64,000 bases of DNA from Malachius bipustulatus (taxonomy: Eukaryota > Arthropoda > Insecta > Coleoptera > Melyridae). The stretch covers positions 6,944,001 to 7,008,000 of the forward strand of contig OU342630.1 in NCBI GenBank assembly GCA_910589415.1, in the 5' to 3' direction. The notes beneath the pieces are model-generated. The model was not told the DNA's origin, did not search any database, and worked only from the letters and a program-made list of their open reading frames with translations. Below are positions 44,456-57,259 of the stretch, piece by piece. Both the position numbers and the translations under genes were made by a program. The first letter of the stretch is position 1, and each line of letters opens with the position of its first letter.

Positions 44456-45826
44456 TTATTTACATCCGCGGCTCCTAAAGTTTCACTATGGCATCTATAC
44501 AGGGTAAGTCATTGATATGGGAAAGCTCGATTGCATCTACACCATTAAAGATATCGAAATGAACCAAATAGTGCTGTAAATGGGAGGGTAAAGTGCAGTT
44601 TGTAAAATTATTTTCAGATACACAGGATGGCCCAATATCGCTGTACGCCATACAACTTTGTTATTTTAAATAGGACACCCTCTATATTATTACATTTTCA
44701 TATTGTTTGAGAAAAGTCAAAAAGAATGGTTTGTAAAGTTGAAGTTTGTAATGAGCAATTTATGAGTTATAAACAAATGAAAATCGCGATTTTTCATTTT
44801 ACAAGCAGCTTATATTGAAAACGGCTCGAGATCTGGAAAAACGGTTTACATGTTCCCATCTTAACTTTTCAAGCGGTATCCTATTGGATGGATGAAATTT
44901 TTATACAGAGTGGTAAAAAATTTGATTATTTTCATCACCCGGTATAAAAATTTCAGCTACATGATAGGATACCAAATTAAAAATTAAGATAGGGACATGT
45001 AAGCCGTTTTTCCATATCTCGAGCCGTTTTCAATATAAGCTGCTTGTAAAATGAAAAATCGCGATTTTCATTTGTTTATAACTCATAAATTGCTCATTAC
45101 AAACTTCAACTTTACAAACCATTCTTTTTGACTTTTCTCAAACAATATGAAAATGTAATAATATAGAGGGTGTCCTATTTAAAATAACAAAGTTGTATGG
45201 CGTACAGCGATATCGGGCCACCTGTGTATCTGAAAATAAGTTTACAAACTGCACTTTGCCCTCCCATTTACAGCACTTTTTGGTTCATTTCGATATCTTT
45301 AATGGTATAGGTGTAATCGAGCTTTCCCATATCAATGACTTACCCTGTATAGGGGTGGAGAACATACATATAGTAACACCAGGAAGGCATTCATTTGCTT
45401 TGCAAATGAAAGGGAAAGAAAAAAACGGCCTAAAACCTCGGTTTTGAGAGTGCGGTCCTGACAAGAGGCGTCGATTAGATACCGCGAATATGGATGTACC
45501 CACTTCACTACACAATGCCAAGCGCTTGGAAGCTTACAGTACCGGACTGGCGCGATATCCGCTTTCACATATCGTGTCCAGTCCACAGGGATTGATGCAA
45601 TGATTTTTAGAATATAAATGCAAAATAAATGCAAAATTCAAAATAAAAACCGTGCTACTGGTAATCTCGAATATTTTCCTTGCCCTGAAAGTGAAAAAAA
45701 AATAGAAATTCGACCGTAGTGTCAAAGAGGCCTTAGTTGTGACCTTCTTACCCACCCAGCACCCCTATTTCGCTCCTCGGTTCCGAAAAAATTGATGAAA
45801 CTTAGGAGCCGCAGATGTAAACAATT
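44456..45826. mobile_element. Element C, copy 2 (inverted, internally deleted), with FB-A inserted
   Basis: ATTTACATCCGCGGCTCCTA at the left and TAGGAGCCGCAGATGTAAA at the right. After the FB-A insertion (44500-45347) it resumes at TAGGGGTGGAGAACATA, continues through AATGCAAAATAAATGCAAAA and CACCCAGCACCCCTATTTCG. Shorter than the other copies, with a deletion around 45410-45560. Confidence 0.87.
44500..45347. mobile_element. Foldback FB-A, complete copy 2, 848 bp
   Basis: CAGGGTAAGTCATTGATATG mirrors CATATCAATGACTTACCCTG, TA on both sides. Outer module ends GGACACCCTCTATA at about 44683. The 37-bp centre (44906-44942, CAGAGTGGTAAAAAATTTG...CATCACCCGG) is bounded by GAAATTTTTA-TA and the exact complement. 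Confidence 0.93.
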
Positions 45827-46527
45827 ACCATAATTTTATTCATTAATTTATCAGTGATTTTCATCGAGAATTAGCCTATAGGTACATAATAATTTAACTG
45901 AAATAGAATATTATAAAGGAATAGTACAGCTTGTGGAGAAAATTACATCAAACCACCCGAAAATGAAGAGGGATAACCTTGTGAACAGCATTGGTGCAGC
46001 AGGCGTACAAGAAACATTATAGAGGTGTACTAAAACAACATTACTCGAACCAATTATAAATGGGCCCCCGTTTTCTTGTTCTTCACATTTTTATGTTACC
46101 AATAGGTAGTTCTTCCTCCTATGGAGGAACTTTTTTTTTAATAGAAATATATGAGGGACTCGCTTGGGTAGTTCGTAGTTTTATGGATGGAATAATAAGG
46201 ATGTGTGAAATTTGCGGCTATGTCTGACCATTCTCTCTTCTATTCTTGCAGCATCTTCTGCTTGAACTCTCAACACCTTGCTTGAGGGATTGTATTTTTG
46301 TATTTATGAACCTTGTCTACCTATACATAAAGGTTAGCATATGTAAATGGATCTTCATTGTTAAGAATTGGCTTCATGTAGTAGCAATTTCAAATCATCT
46401 ACCTACTTTTGATTTATCTTTCTTTAACATACATTCGGCGCGATTTTAGCTGCTTTGCTATCATCATGTTATAGTAGCGTGTGTGAGTCGGACGAACATG
46501 TAAATATTTTGAGCCGGAACAAGACTA

Positions 46528-46810
46528 CTTCCCCCCCCCCCCCCCCCGTTTTCGAGGATGCTGAACACGATGCCGTTGTCAGAATTTCTCTTTGGGGTTG
46601 CGCAACCCCTCAAAACGGCCAAAAACCACCCCCTAGAGAGATAAACCGCGCTTCAATCCATTTCCCTGCAAAAAAGACCTTCCCCCCGTTTTCGAGGATG
46701 CTGAGCACAATGGAGGTGCTGGACATCGCGTGCGACCCCGACCAACCCCTCCACCGGCCAATACTCACCCCCGAAATAGTAAAGCTTCACCAGATTCGAA
46801 AATCAGGGCT
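46528..46810 (+). repeat. GC-rich repeat with ~140-bp internal period, copy 2
   Basis: CGTTTTCGAGGATGCTGA occurs at 46547 and 46687, each preceded by a C run (17 C at 46531). CTCAAAACGGCCAAAAACCA matches the inverted copy at about 31710-31740. A 122-codon open frame crosses it, but proline runs and repeat nature argue against a gene. Confidence 0.65.
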
Positions 46811-47482
46811 CAAAACCCTATAAACACAAAATTGAAATTCCCTTTCTCACAGTGGGCGAATCTCTCGTCTTTGAATTAAATACCTAGTTTAATCGATTAT
46901 TCTCGACATTAACTTTGACTGACTTAACTTTGGAATCTCGCGACAATTAAATTTGAAGCAAATGCAGTTGGTACGCAAACTTTATATTGAAGCAAAGCAA
47001 GTGGATAAATTTTATAATCGTTTCGTTTCGATTTCGATCGACAGATTGTTTAGAAAATGTGTAACAAAAGCATTTTAAGTAGGAAACATATTTAATGATT
47101 TTTTTATTTACAAAATTGGTGCAGTTGTGATTGCTGTTTCCTCCCTATTTTTAGAGTAGGTACTTTATATTACCTACGTTATACAACCAAAGTGACTTTT
47201 AATATAATATATTCTTTGTTGTCTTTTTTTGCTTTTAAAGTAGTTTTTATTTTGTTTATATTTATGCTTGTATGATATTATAGTCGACCAAGAGATATAA
47301 CGAAATGATCTAATTGTTAAACTGTCATATTTTATGACTTCAACAATAATAATTCAATAATCCAAAAATTGATAAAATGACAGAAGTCGTTTCGTTATAT
47401 TTCTGTTCCAACTATACTTGATTTTTCACATCTTATTTTGGCACATACTGTGCTGTTGTTGAGTAAGTGTTAAATAAATATA

Positions 47483-48246
47483 CAGTGCTTCCCAAAAGTA
47501 ACGGATAAATTCAATAAAATCGTATGAAGACGTTTTTTTTTGCTCGGACACGTCAATCGTTATTTTTGATTTGCAATCCAAGCATCTTTTTCGACCCTCC
47601 AAGGGGTAGCTAGCTACCTCAACTGTAAAAATTCAAATGGCAAGGTACCCCTTACGATACCTTGATTGATAGGTTTTTCATCCCGAATAAAACAAGAAAA
47701 TTGTTTTCAAATCCTTGTTCATAATCAACGAAAATATTCACCAAAATGTCATCGAATAAGGAAATAAAGAAAATAAATATAAAAATAAATAAATAAAATA
47801 AAAAATAATAAATTCAAATGATTTTCTTTCCTTCTGTAATTTCTCGAAGATCTGTTTAAAATTTAATACCCTTATTTATTTCCTTATTCGATCACATTTT
47901 GGTGAATATTTTCGTTAATAATTATGAAGCGATTTGAAAAAAAAATTCTTGCTTATTTGAGATGAAAAAACCTATCAATCAAGGTATCGTAAGAAGTACC
48001 TTGCCATTTGAATTTTTACAGTTGGGGTAGCTACCCCTTGGGATACAATAAGCGCAAGCTTCAGTACAAGGGCTTTGAACCTACCTTAGAAGTAATAATA
48101 ATAATAATACCCCTTGGGAGGGAAAGGGGGGGGGGGTCTAAAAAGACATGCTTGCAAATAAATAATAACGATTGACGTGTCCGAGCAAAAAAAAAACGTC
48201 TTTATACGATTTTATTGAATTTATCCGTTACTTTTGGGAAGCACTG
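47483..48246. mobile_element. mariner-type foldback, 764 bp, second family member
   Basis: CAGTGCTTCCCAAAAGTAAC mirrors GTTACTTTTGGGAAGCACTG, TA-flanked. Arms differ internally from 11631-12367 after the first ~30 bp (GACACGTCAATCGTTATT here). The right arm carries a small retroposon at 48044-48107. Confidence 0.9.
48044..48107 (+). mobile_element. 64-bp (TAA)n-tailed retroposon tip with 12-bp target duplication
   Basis: TACCCCTTGGGA occurs at 48032-48043 and again at 48108-48119, bracketing 64 bases that end in GTAATAATAATAATAA. The left arm of the host foldback contains the uninterrupted site (GACCCTCCAAGGGGTAGC, about 47596). A severely 5'-truncated LINE insertion explains all of this. 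Confidence 0.85.
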
Positions 48247-49511
48247 TATGAATACATTGCAATTAATACAATACTCAATTATACAGTATACGTATAACAT
48301 ACCTACATATGATTTAGATATAGGTAATAGTTATAATATGCGTTTGCCGCGTTCTATTTCTGTGGCTACTAATACCAAGTATCATTAATCCCTAATACGA
48401 AAAGTATGCGTAGTCTTTACGACTACTTCTTGTCAATTCTGATCTGACAAGCTCCAAACTCTATAATCTTTACGCTCAGCGTCTCTGGTATTTATCGAAT
48501 TAAGCTCTGATAGGTCTGTAATAGCATGTGATAAATTCAAATCTGCATCTTCAATGATTTATGTGATGCTTGTGCATCGTAAATTACACTTGATGGGTCG
48601 GTCGTTCCATACTTTACTGTTATAATAGCCCGTGTTGCAACGTGTGTGCATATATCCAGGCTTCTGCATAATTAAATTAATAAATAAATTACTCATCGAA
48701 TCCTGTGGGCGGAGAATATTATTGTGATGCGTGCCTTTTTTATGGTAACGGAACAATGGTCAAGCTAGCTGGCCTACTCATCGAATGTTAATAAACTGGC
48801 TTTTCAATAATTTTCCTGGGCGTTGATGTCAATCTCTACTCGCACGAGTACATAACTTCGCACAAACACTGAAACTATGACAATTTTTTATAGCCATATT
48901 GTTAACTAAAGGTCAACTCGACAAGAGATGGGATGGATTCACTTAAGCTAAAATTTATTCTCACCGGTTTCTAGCCTGAATTACGTTCTCACTTTAGACT
49001 TAGACTGAGCATAATTGGTAAGGGATATGTCTAAGCTGGATGAAAATTTCAAAATTTGTGAATTAAAAAAGCTTTGCTAGCGATTCGAACTAATTCATTG
49101 CAACATTGTCCTCGATGTAGATACACACGTGTTGTTTTTCTGGTGTAAACAGTCTATGTCTAATTAGTTGATTATGCAAATGGTTGTTGCAGCAGTGAGA
49201 ATCGTGGCAAGACAGATAAGACTATATATCAAGTTCGTTCCGCGCTGTAAGAAATTGGTGAGCTAACTTCTCAATCGATATATCATAAAAACGCCTCTAT
49301 AAATCACATGTGTAATTTATGTAATAAACTTCTTCTAACCATAAATATTTATTCTTCTTGTCATATGAATGTAATAGTGCGTAATAACGATAGTAGCCTT
49401 CAAACCACAACAATTAGAAATGCTTATATATTTATATACATTACACTGTGTGGTGGTACAGGACCATTCTTCAATTCATTCATCACGGGTGGGTGCCCTG
49501 TTCTGGCCCCC

Positions 49512-50125
49512 TGAGAGTATTTGGAACGCGATAATGCTGTGGACAAGATCGTGCGCCAAGCGTTAGCGAGGGAGGATGGCCTGGTGAAAGCAGAAACACC
49601 ATATCAAAGGTGCCAAGTAATGCGCCGCCAAGAAGCTGCGATGGGACTCAGTCATCGTCACAGACAGAGCGGTCGAAGCTAATCGTCCGGACCTTGTTCT
49701 TTTTGACAAAAAAAAGCCCAAACAGCAACAATAATCGACATAACCGTCCCATTAGATAATGGTGTCTGAGAAAAGGCGCCAGTACCAACCTGTCGCCAGT
49801 GCTCAGGGATATGTACAGGGTAGGCCCGCGGATGCTGTCCCCGTCGTGATTCGTCAATGATCTAGTTACCAACGAGTGGTCAACCACGAAGGAAAAGCTC
49901 CACCTTAAGGACAGGCATGTCGGAGTCATGCAGAAGGCCGAAATCCTCAGCACAACCAACATTGTACTGAAGGTCCCCAGCCTCTGAGCCCTCCCAACCA
50001 CACCACTAATGGGTTGCAGCACCAGGTGCACCGTCGCATCATCTTGGCTCAAGAGGAGCCCGATGTTACAAGAAAGGAGAAAAGAAAAAGAGAGATAGTA
50101 ATAATATTAATAATAATAATAATGT
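49512..50125 (+). pseudogene. Decayed LINE 3' end, R4/Dong-like C-terminus
   Basis: Plus-strand pieces: YLERDNAVDKIVRQALARED, GLVKAETPY, then WDSVIVTDRAVEANRPDLVL and IIDITVPLD. A frameshift leads to GRPADAVPVVIR and another to LVTNEWSTTKEKL, VMQKAEILSTTNIV, stop. The D-x-x-I-x-TDR-x-x-x-x-NRPDI-x-x-x-D...IDI-x-x-P order followed by a Q-KA-x-x-L-x-T-x-x-I tail occurs at the C-terminus of R4/Dong-type and related LINEs. The 3' UTR ends in a (TAA)n tail at about 50095-50125. Frameshifts and an in-frame stop show it is dead. Confidence 0.78.
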
Positions 50126-50404
50126 GGAACATGAAAATCAGCACAATACCAATAACATACATTACACGCATCAACTTTGGGTTCCGTAGGAAGTAAACTC
50201 GCTTAAAATTTTATTGAAAGTTGACTTTTCATGGTACCTAGGGGTCTAATAAAGTACATACTTACCGAAAAGTATACAAGGTATTATGTCTGCATTTGCT
50301 ACGCCTCTATAACGGAAATCCAAACGTTCTCTTGGGAGAGTGAGCGCAGGTAAAGTTTTATAAAGTAACAGGGAAGTATTATTTAAATTATATTCCCAGT
50401 TATA

Positions 50405-51097
50405 CAGGGTGTCCCGTATCGTTATGTTCAAATTTTGTGAGCATTTAGTAGGCTTATTTCTAAGTCTAAAAAACCTAAAAGTGGCAGGTCTATCTGCATT
50501 CGTTACGAAGTTAGAGGCCTAAGAAAATAATGTCTAGTAAATACCAGATTTAACTTTGAAAACCATCACATAAAGCTTATTTTATCGACCAAATCTTTAG
50601 TTTATCATGTGTTTAAAAATGTCCTATTCCTTGCTGAATACAAACTTGTGCTCGGAGGCCTATTGCAGAAGTATAACAGTTCTAATTTCTCGTCTTTTTT
50701 CGCGACCGATCTCTTGACCAGCATGCTGAATACGATCCAATAATAATTGCTTTTTGGAATTTATTAGTTACAAACGCCAATTCCGAAATATGCTGATGCC
50801 CCATATAATATTTGAAAACAAATGCCATTTTGTATGAGCAGGAGAACCTCTTCTAATGTTTATTTCGGTGACATTTACTCATGTCGTTACCACAACAATA
50901 AATTATTAGCCTAAACCACAACACATGTGGTTCTGTGGTTTTCAAAGTTGAATCTTGTTATTTTCTAGTCATAATTTTCTTAGGCCTGTAACTTCGTAAC
51001 GAATAAAGATAGACCTGCCACTTTTGGGTTTTTTGGGCTCAAAATTAAGCCTACTATATGCTAAAAAAATTTGAACATAACGATACGGGACACCCTG
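50405..51097. mobile_element. TA-flanked foldback, 693 bp
   Basis: CAGGGTGTCCCGTATCGTTA mirrors TAACGATACGGGACACCCTG. Arms ~170 bp (AAAAGTGGCAGGTCTATCT and complement); unique middle of about 350 bp with no coding sequence. Confidence 0.92.
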
Positions 51098-51980
51098 TAT
51101 TTATTTTTAAAATACATGCCGATACTTCTTCGTTCTTGAACTCTTGCATTCATTAGTTTGGTTGCAGATTTATTTAACGAAATTTTTTGTTGATAAATGC
51201 TACCGGTACTTTTTAGAAGCGCATTATCCGTAATTCAAACTTGCAGGTATATTCAAGTAGATCTAAGTCAAACATATGCATTGTTACATTCTAAAGAAGT
51301 CAGGCCCTGTTTTCACTTGTGTACATCGATATGCTTTTACTTTCAAGCTTATGTATATTATTTCGTGTAAATACCTGTCGGAGTCATTTTATGTATTAAT
51401 ATCTACCTACCTACCGCTGTGTTCTTATACCCCTATACTCTACCATGAAAAGTCTACTTTCCTTAAAATTTTGAATGAATTTACTAATAAGAATAGGTGG
51501 GTGCAGAACGAAATCATGCTTATTCAATTGTAAATAAATTTTTCCCATTCTCAACTCATCTGTAAAGAGGTTTTGTGAAAAAAAAATTGATGAATTATAT
51601 GGTTTCCGTTCCAGACATTACAGTAACCCGAATATTTCATTAATTTTTATCACGGTTATTGAAAAAATTACCTTTAAACTCGGATGAGGGGAACTCTGCA
51701 ACTTGAAAACCAACCATTGGATTCAACTTTTTTTTGTAGAATATCCCTATTTTAATGGGCTCTATATATCGCCCTGTATTCGGAGTGCGCGAGTTACTGA
51801 TCATCCTGCATATCATACATAAATCATATACATAAATAAAATCTATAAACATCAATCTCCCGAAATATTCATCTTATAAAAAAAGTATTTGAACACTTTT
51901 ATCGCGGTTTTGAAGACCTGTTCGATGAACCCCCCCCCCCCTCTCACAAATGAAGCGCGTAAAAAAATAATAATTTAGGT

Positions 51981-52560
51981 AATTATTTACATTCGCGTCT
52001 CTTCAGTTTCAACAATTTTTTCGGAACCGAGGAGCGAAATAGGGGTGCTGGGTGGGTAAGAAGCTGAAAACAGCCATTGCAAACTAATATAAAGGTCACA
52101 ACTAAGGCCTCTTTGACACTACGGTCGAATTTCCATTTTTTCTTCACTTTCATGGCAAGGAAAATCTTCGAGATTACCATTAGCTCGATTGATATTTTGA
52201 ATTTTGCATTTATTTTGCATTTAGGTACATTCCAAAAAGCGTGACATCGGTTTCTATAGTCTGCATACGTTACGAGAAAACCATATCCGTTCCGATCCGT
52301 CTCTGTACGCTGCGTTGACGTCAACCACTTCTAATGCTTATTACTTCCGGCAGCCGGCGTATTTATTATGTGTATTATAGGCACGGTGTAAGATATTTAC
52401 CAGGACCGTACTCCATGTCCGATTTTTAGTTCCGTGTTTTTTTTTGGCTAATCATGCATTTGCAAAGCAAATTAATACCTTCCTGGTGTTACTACAGATA
52501 TGTTCTCCACCCCTATATAAGTGCCATAGTGAAACTGTAGGAGACGCGGATGTAAATAAT
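51981..52560. mobile_element. Element C, copy 3, intact and without nested insertion
   Basis: AATTATTTACATTCGCGTCT mirrors GACGCGGATGTAAATAAT. Contains the empty TATATA site at 52514-52519 used by insertions in copies 1 and 2. About 580 bp; no coding frame beyond 113 codons, and that one is not conserved in the other copies. Superfamily unknown. Confidence 0.88.
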
Positions 52561-55462
52561 AACCATAATTTAAAATGGCGAGCTTATTCATGAAGTAACA
52601 CATCCGAAGGTGGCGTTGAAAAGTGTTAGCCATATCGGAACTTGGTTTCGATATACGAAATACGGTCTGCAGAAGGACCGAGGTCATTCAATAAATTCAA
52701 AATGAATGGTGGTGGTACGTAGTCACGAGTGCTGATTGTTACGGTTTTTCATTTGTATTTGTAGCGCTATTTAATCTTAAGCTGTTTTGTCCTTTGCTGT
52801 TTTGCCTTAGCGCTGTTATCGAGCTCGACGAGTCACCATCATTGGTATTACTATCATTGGATTACTTACTATGGGCTTTAGTAGACATAAGTTCACTTCA
52901 CACCATCATTGGTAGATACCTCGTATTGCTTAGAGGAGAAAAGTCATTTCACTTTTTTGCGTAGGTACGTTTTCCATAATACTGGGAGATTTGCTGTATT
53001 AAAGACTTAAACTTAAAAAAACTTACTGTATTAAAGAGGATTTTAAACAAACTTGTATTTTTTTAGTGCGATTTTTATTTGGAAGTCATTAGGAGCCTGT
53101 AAATTAAAAAAAAATACACAACGTAGGACAGGCTAAATTTTGTGAAACATCAAGACTACTTTTTGATCACGAAAAATCTAATTCATTAAATTCAGTTTTT
53201 ACCTCCTATTTTTCGTTCTGTTTCGAGTTTAAATAAATTTACAAAGACTCGAATGGGACGTGAAAAGAAAATTCCTACCATTTGCCCAACAAAAGAGATT
53301 TGGTAAGTTGCAGTTAGCTTACTTGGTATAATTATTTGCACTAAACAATTATATTCATTTTTATCGATGAAAATAAACGGCACTTTAAAAAAAATTGTTC
53401 AACCTAAATTCCAGAAAACAGAGATCAAACGAGTTCTCGATGGTAGAAGAATTTCGATTTTTGTGACGTGCCTTTCTGCAGCATTACTGACCTACATTAC
53501 GTTTCTCTAAAGCAATACTTTGTTGCGAAATTGACCAGACCATTTGTTCAGTGTTGATAAACAGCTGTCACTCAATTAACAAACGAAGGGAGGTGCGGTC
53601 AATGTACCTCCGGGGATTTAATTTCTGCATAATATATGCAATACAGACATCTGAGTGTTTTTGTTGACAAAGGCAACGGAAAGAAATCATGGTTGTGAAA
53701 CTAAGGGGTGATGCGTAAACCTTGAATTATTCAGTAAAGGAAAAACAGTCGCTTGGCGATTGTTATAAATATCCGTTTTCAATATTTGAAACTAAGTAAG
53801 TACAGTGTACACACACTGCCATGTTATTAAGACGCTACCAGAGTAGATATCGCAACAAACCGTTACTTAAGATATATACCATGCCCCATATTTATACATC
53901 AATTCCTATCTACTATCAACAGAGGCTCTGTTACTGGTATGACAGTTAGCTAGGAATTATGACATTTATGTAGATATGCCGGCCGGCCGCCTTTGATAGA
54001 TAACTGGTGGGTGAGGGAATCAAGGTTTACCAGAGATAGTAGCAACTATTCTCTCACGGTCTCATTCCGCCCTGTCTAGCTTGATCATGCACAGTGGATA
54101 ATGGAGAAGATAGAGTTTGATATTACTGTTCCAATGTAATGTTCTGAACTGAAAACTAAAAAACTGCTTAGTACTTACTAAAATTCGATTATCGGCAAAA
54201 TTAAATTAGCCAAAAAAATTTAATGAAATTATTGAAAATGTACACTTCTAAAAACAAGTTTACATTGTCTGTACTTCTGGGGAGTTCAATTATTCTTAAT
54301 GCAGGATTACATGATTGGGGATTTTAATTCGATTGTTATAACTTGTTGGATATTTATTTGATTAACACAGTTCGTAATTTGTATGTTTTTTTATATCAAA
54401 AATAAAATACCATTGCTGCTGAAGCTATACGGTGTCCTAGGATATACATATAGCGATGCCGTACTAAAGCGGTCGTGATAAAACGATGTCCATATGTTTT
54501 ACAATCGGTTTTACATGTATGCGGTTTTTTAAAGAACGCGTAGCGTTAGCGGAAAATTCAAGAACAGGGTTTTATTATATAGCCGCTATAGTGCGGAATC
54601 GCTCTAGAAACCCATAGCTTTACTGCCGAGTTGAAAAAGTCAGTAACACCTCTTTATAAAACCTCTTTAATCCTGACACAGGTTAATCTGGACAATCAGT
54701 AATCCGAACACTCAATTAAAAAAGAGTTTTATAGTCCGGACCCAGTAATCCGGAAACTGTGCATCCAGACTTGTTCCTCCACAAGTCCATGGGTAACGTG
54801 ATGCCACACGACTCCGCAATTGTGAAAATGGGTCGTGGTGAAACTGTAGGTTGTGTAATATGGATGGAGCGAGTTCAGTGGAAAGGAACTTCGACAAGAG
54901 AAATTATGAAAGAAGCAAATGGTGGAATGTTGGAACAATATTATCGTTATGAACAAGTATCTATTTCCGGATTGATGCCAATAATAGTCAAACTCAAAGT
55001 TACTCAATTCCTGTAGAACACACCAAGTCCATGCAGGTGTGTGATCTGACGTCCGTGATTTTTCTCTATGGTCCAGTAAAATCTGGTGCCTACTCTTACA
55101 ACCACTAAATAATTCAAGAACTCGAAAGGGGAAATTCGTCTCGTTCTGGCGAAATTAATAAGGAGATCTGCTGTTTGTTGTGTTGATTTCCAATTTGAAT
55201 GAAATGAAAATTTCATGAAAATGAAATTTGATTTTCAAAACGAGAGGAAGGGATATTAAACCTTCCATTTAAGAGGTGCGTTATAAGAAATTGAAAACTC
55301 TGATAGTCGATATAAGTCAATAGTTCTACTACCCTTTTTAACCACCAGTCATCGTGAAAATATCAAAAATGCAATAATAGCCCTTTGCAAAAACCGTAGT
55401 CTACAATATTGGTATAGCTTAAAAAAAATGGTAAAATAATTCGGTATAGTGTTATCGACATA

Positions 55463-56258
55463 CAAGCGAGTTTTTTTTTAATGTTTAGTACATAAAGGGA
55501 TTTCGTAAACTACTGCAGTTAAAGGGACGGTTAAATGAGGAAATAAGTAGTGCAGCTTTATGGGCTATAAATTTTAAACAGCTTTTTTTTTGTTTTTTGA
55601 AAATCTTCATGGGTTCCTAAATATTCGGCATAATCTAAAGTTAGCGCATTTCTTTACACTAAGATATAATTCCCGTAATTGGAATTAGAATGAAATCATA
55701 AAGGAAAACGTTTTAGATGATTTTATAAACTACAACACAATAATCAATAAAACGGCATTAAAATTTAATTTTTTTCATTTATCGTGTCATTGTCGAGTTA
55801 TGACATAAACTTGTTTTTTTAAGTATAAAAACCGTCATAACTTCATCTTTATTTTCAGTAAAAATCGAATGGAGGTTTATTTCATTGTATTTAGAAAAAA
55901 TACCTATTTACTAAGCCAACTATGACTTACATAAAAAAAAAAACACATTTTATGTCATAACTCAAAAATAACACGACAAAAAAGAAAAAATATACCGTGT
56001 TTTATTGGTTATAAAATCGTCAAAAACCTTTTTGTTTCCTCTAATCCCAATAAGAAGACTGCTATCTCAGTATAAAGAAATTCGAAAAATTTAGTTCATA
56101 TCAAATATATATAGGAATCCACGAAGAAGATCAGAAAAACAAAAGTTGCTTCGAAATTAGGTCACAAAACTGCAATACTTTCCCCATTTAACCCTCCCTC
56201 TAACTGTAGTAGTTTACGAGATCCCCGTGCTAAAAATTGAAAAAAAAAACTCAACCTG
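55463..56258. mobile_element. Foldback, ~796 bp
   Basis: CAAGCGAGTTTTTTTTTAAT and, inverted, TTGAAAAAAAAAACTCAACCTG. Arms include GTAAACTACTGCAGTTAAAGGG with its complement near 56195, and GGAAAACGTTTT with its partner near 56020. A CTCACCCTG-TA end at 56272-56280 belongs to an adjacent fragment. Confidence 0.78.
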
Positions 56259-57259
56259 ACATTGAAAAAACTCACCCTGTATAAGTAGACTTTTTTGTCA
56301 ATTACACTAGATATACCAACTATTTTTTTTTATAAAACTGCAAACATTGAAGATACTAGACCTTACTAAAACTTTTCGTTTCGGATACCCTGTAAAAACA
56401 GAGATGCACAGATCAATATTATTATGTATATTATTATAGTGGTCATTGGTGTTTTATTAAAAAAGACTAACGAAGCTGGAATATAAGTTCAAACTAAAAC
56501 AGGCAACAAAATAAAAACTGCATTGTGAAAACCTCAACAACTACTGTGTTGTAGCGGTTTGCTGCTGAAGGAGCGCCTGGCTATTTCCGTCCGCTCACCA
56601 AAGCGCTAAATGCTAAATCAATCATAAACTTAGTCGTGCATAAAAATGTTCCTACTTCCGAAATTATCCGTTAATAGATTATCATCATTTCAGGTGAGTA
56701 ATTTCACAAGTAATTTTTTTCTCAGACCCGATCGAAATCGACGGCACAAGAAGAGTCGTTATTCTAGAACATTAATTGCCAAAGTCAAGGTGGATGAATA
56801 AAGGATTCAAGAGATAACTGTTAAGGGAAGAAGATAATATGCAAGGGACACCAGAATCCTGTTTCTGTTATGATGGCAATCCCAAAAGGTGTCATTTTGC
56901 AGTAGAAGATTCTGTCCCGATAACCTAGATGTCAGCTCGTGATGAACCAATTTGTACGTGCGGATCACCGACAGTGAAAGGAACGTGACACATCGCCTTA
57001 TATGATGACATCACGGAATTGTTACTAAAAATTCCACTGCCCGTCCGACCGTATGAAGAGGCTCGAGGTATCCACAGGAGTTGCATGCATGCTAATTGAC
57101 AATATTCTTCCTCTGTTGAAGAACTAAGATTTTCACTATGAATATACGTTCTAGTTGAGTGAATCAGATCCATTCGTTCATGGATTGTGTTCTTCCTTCA
57201 TCTTCATATTATGTATTTCAGGATAGATGTAATGGCAAGATATTTCAGATTAACGTATA

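Noticed and set aside
46455..46823. 122-codon proline-containing frame
   Set aside because: Runs through a poly-C tract and a dispersed GC-rich repeat that is inverted at 31.5 kb with different frames.
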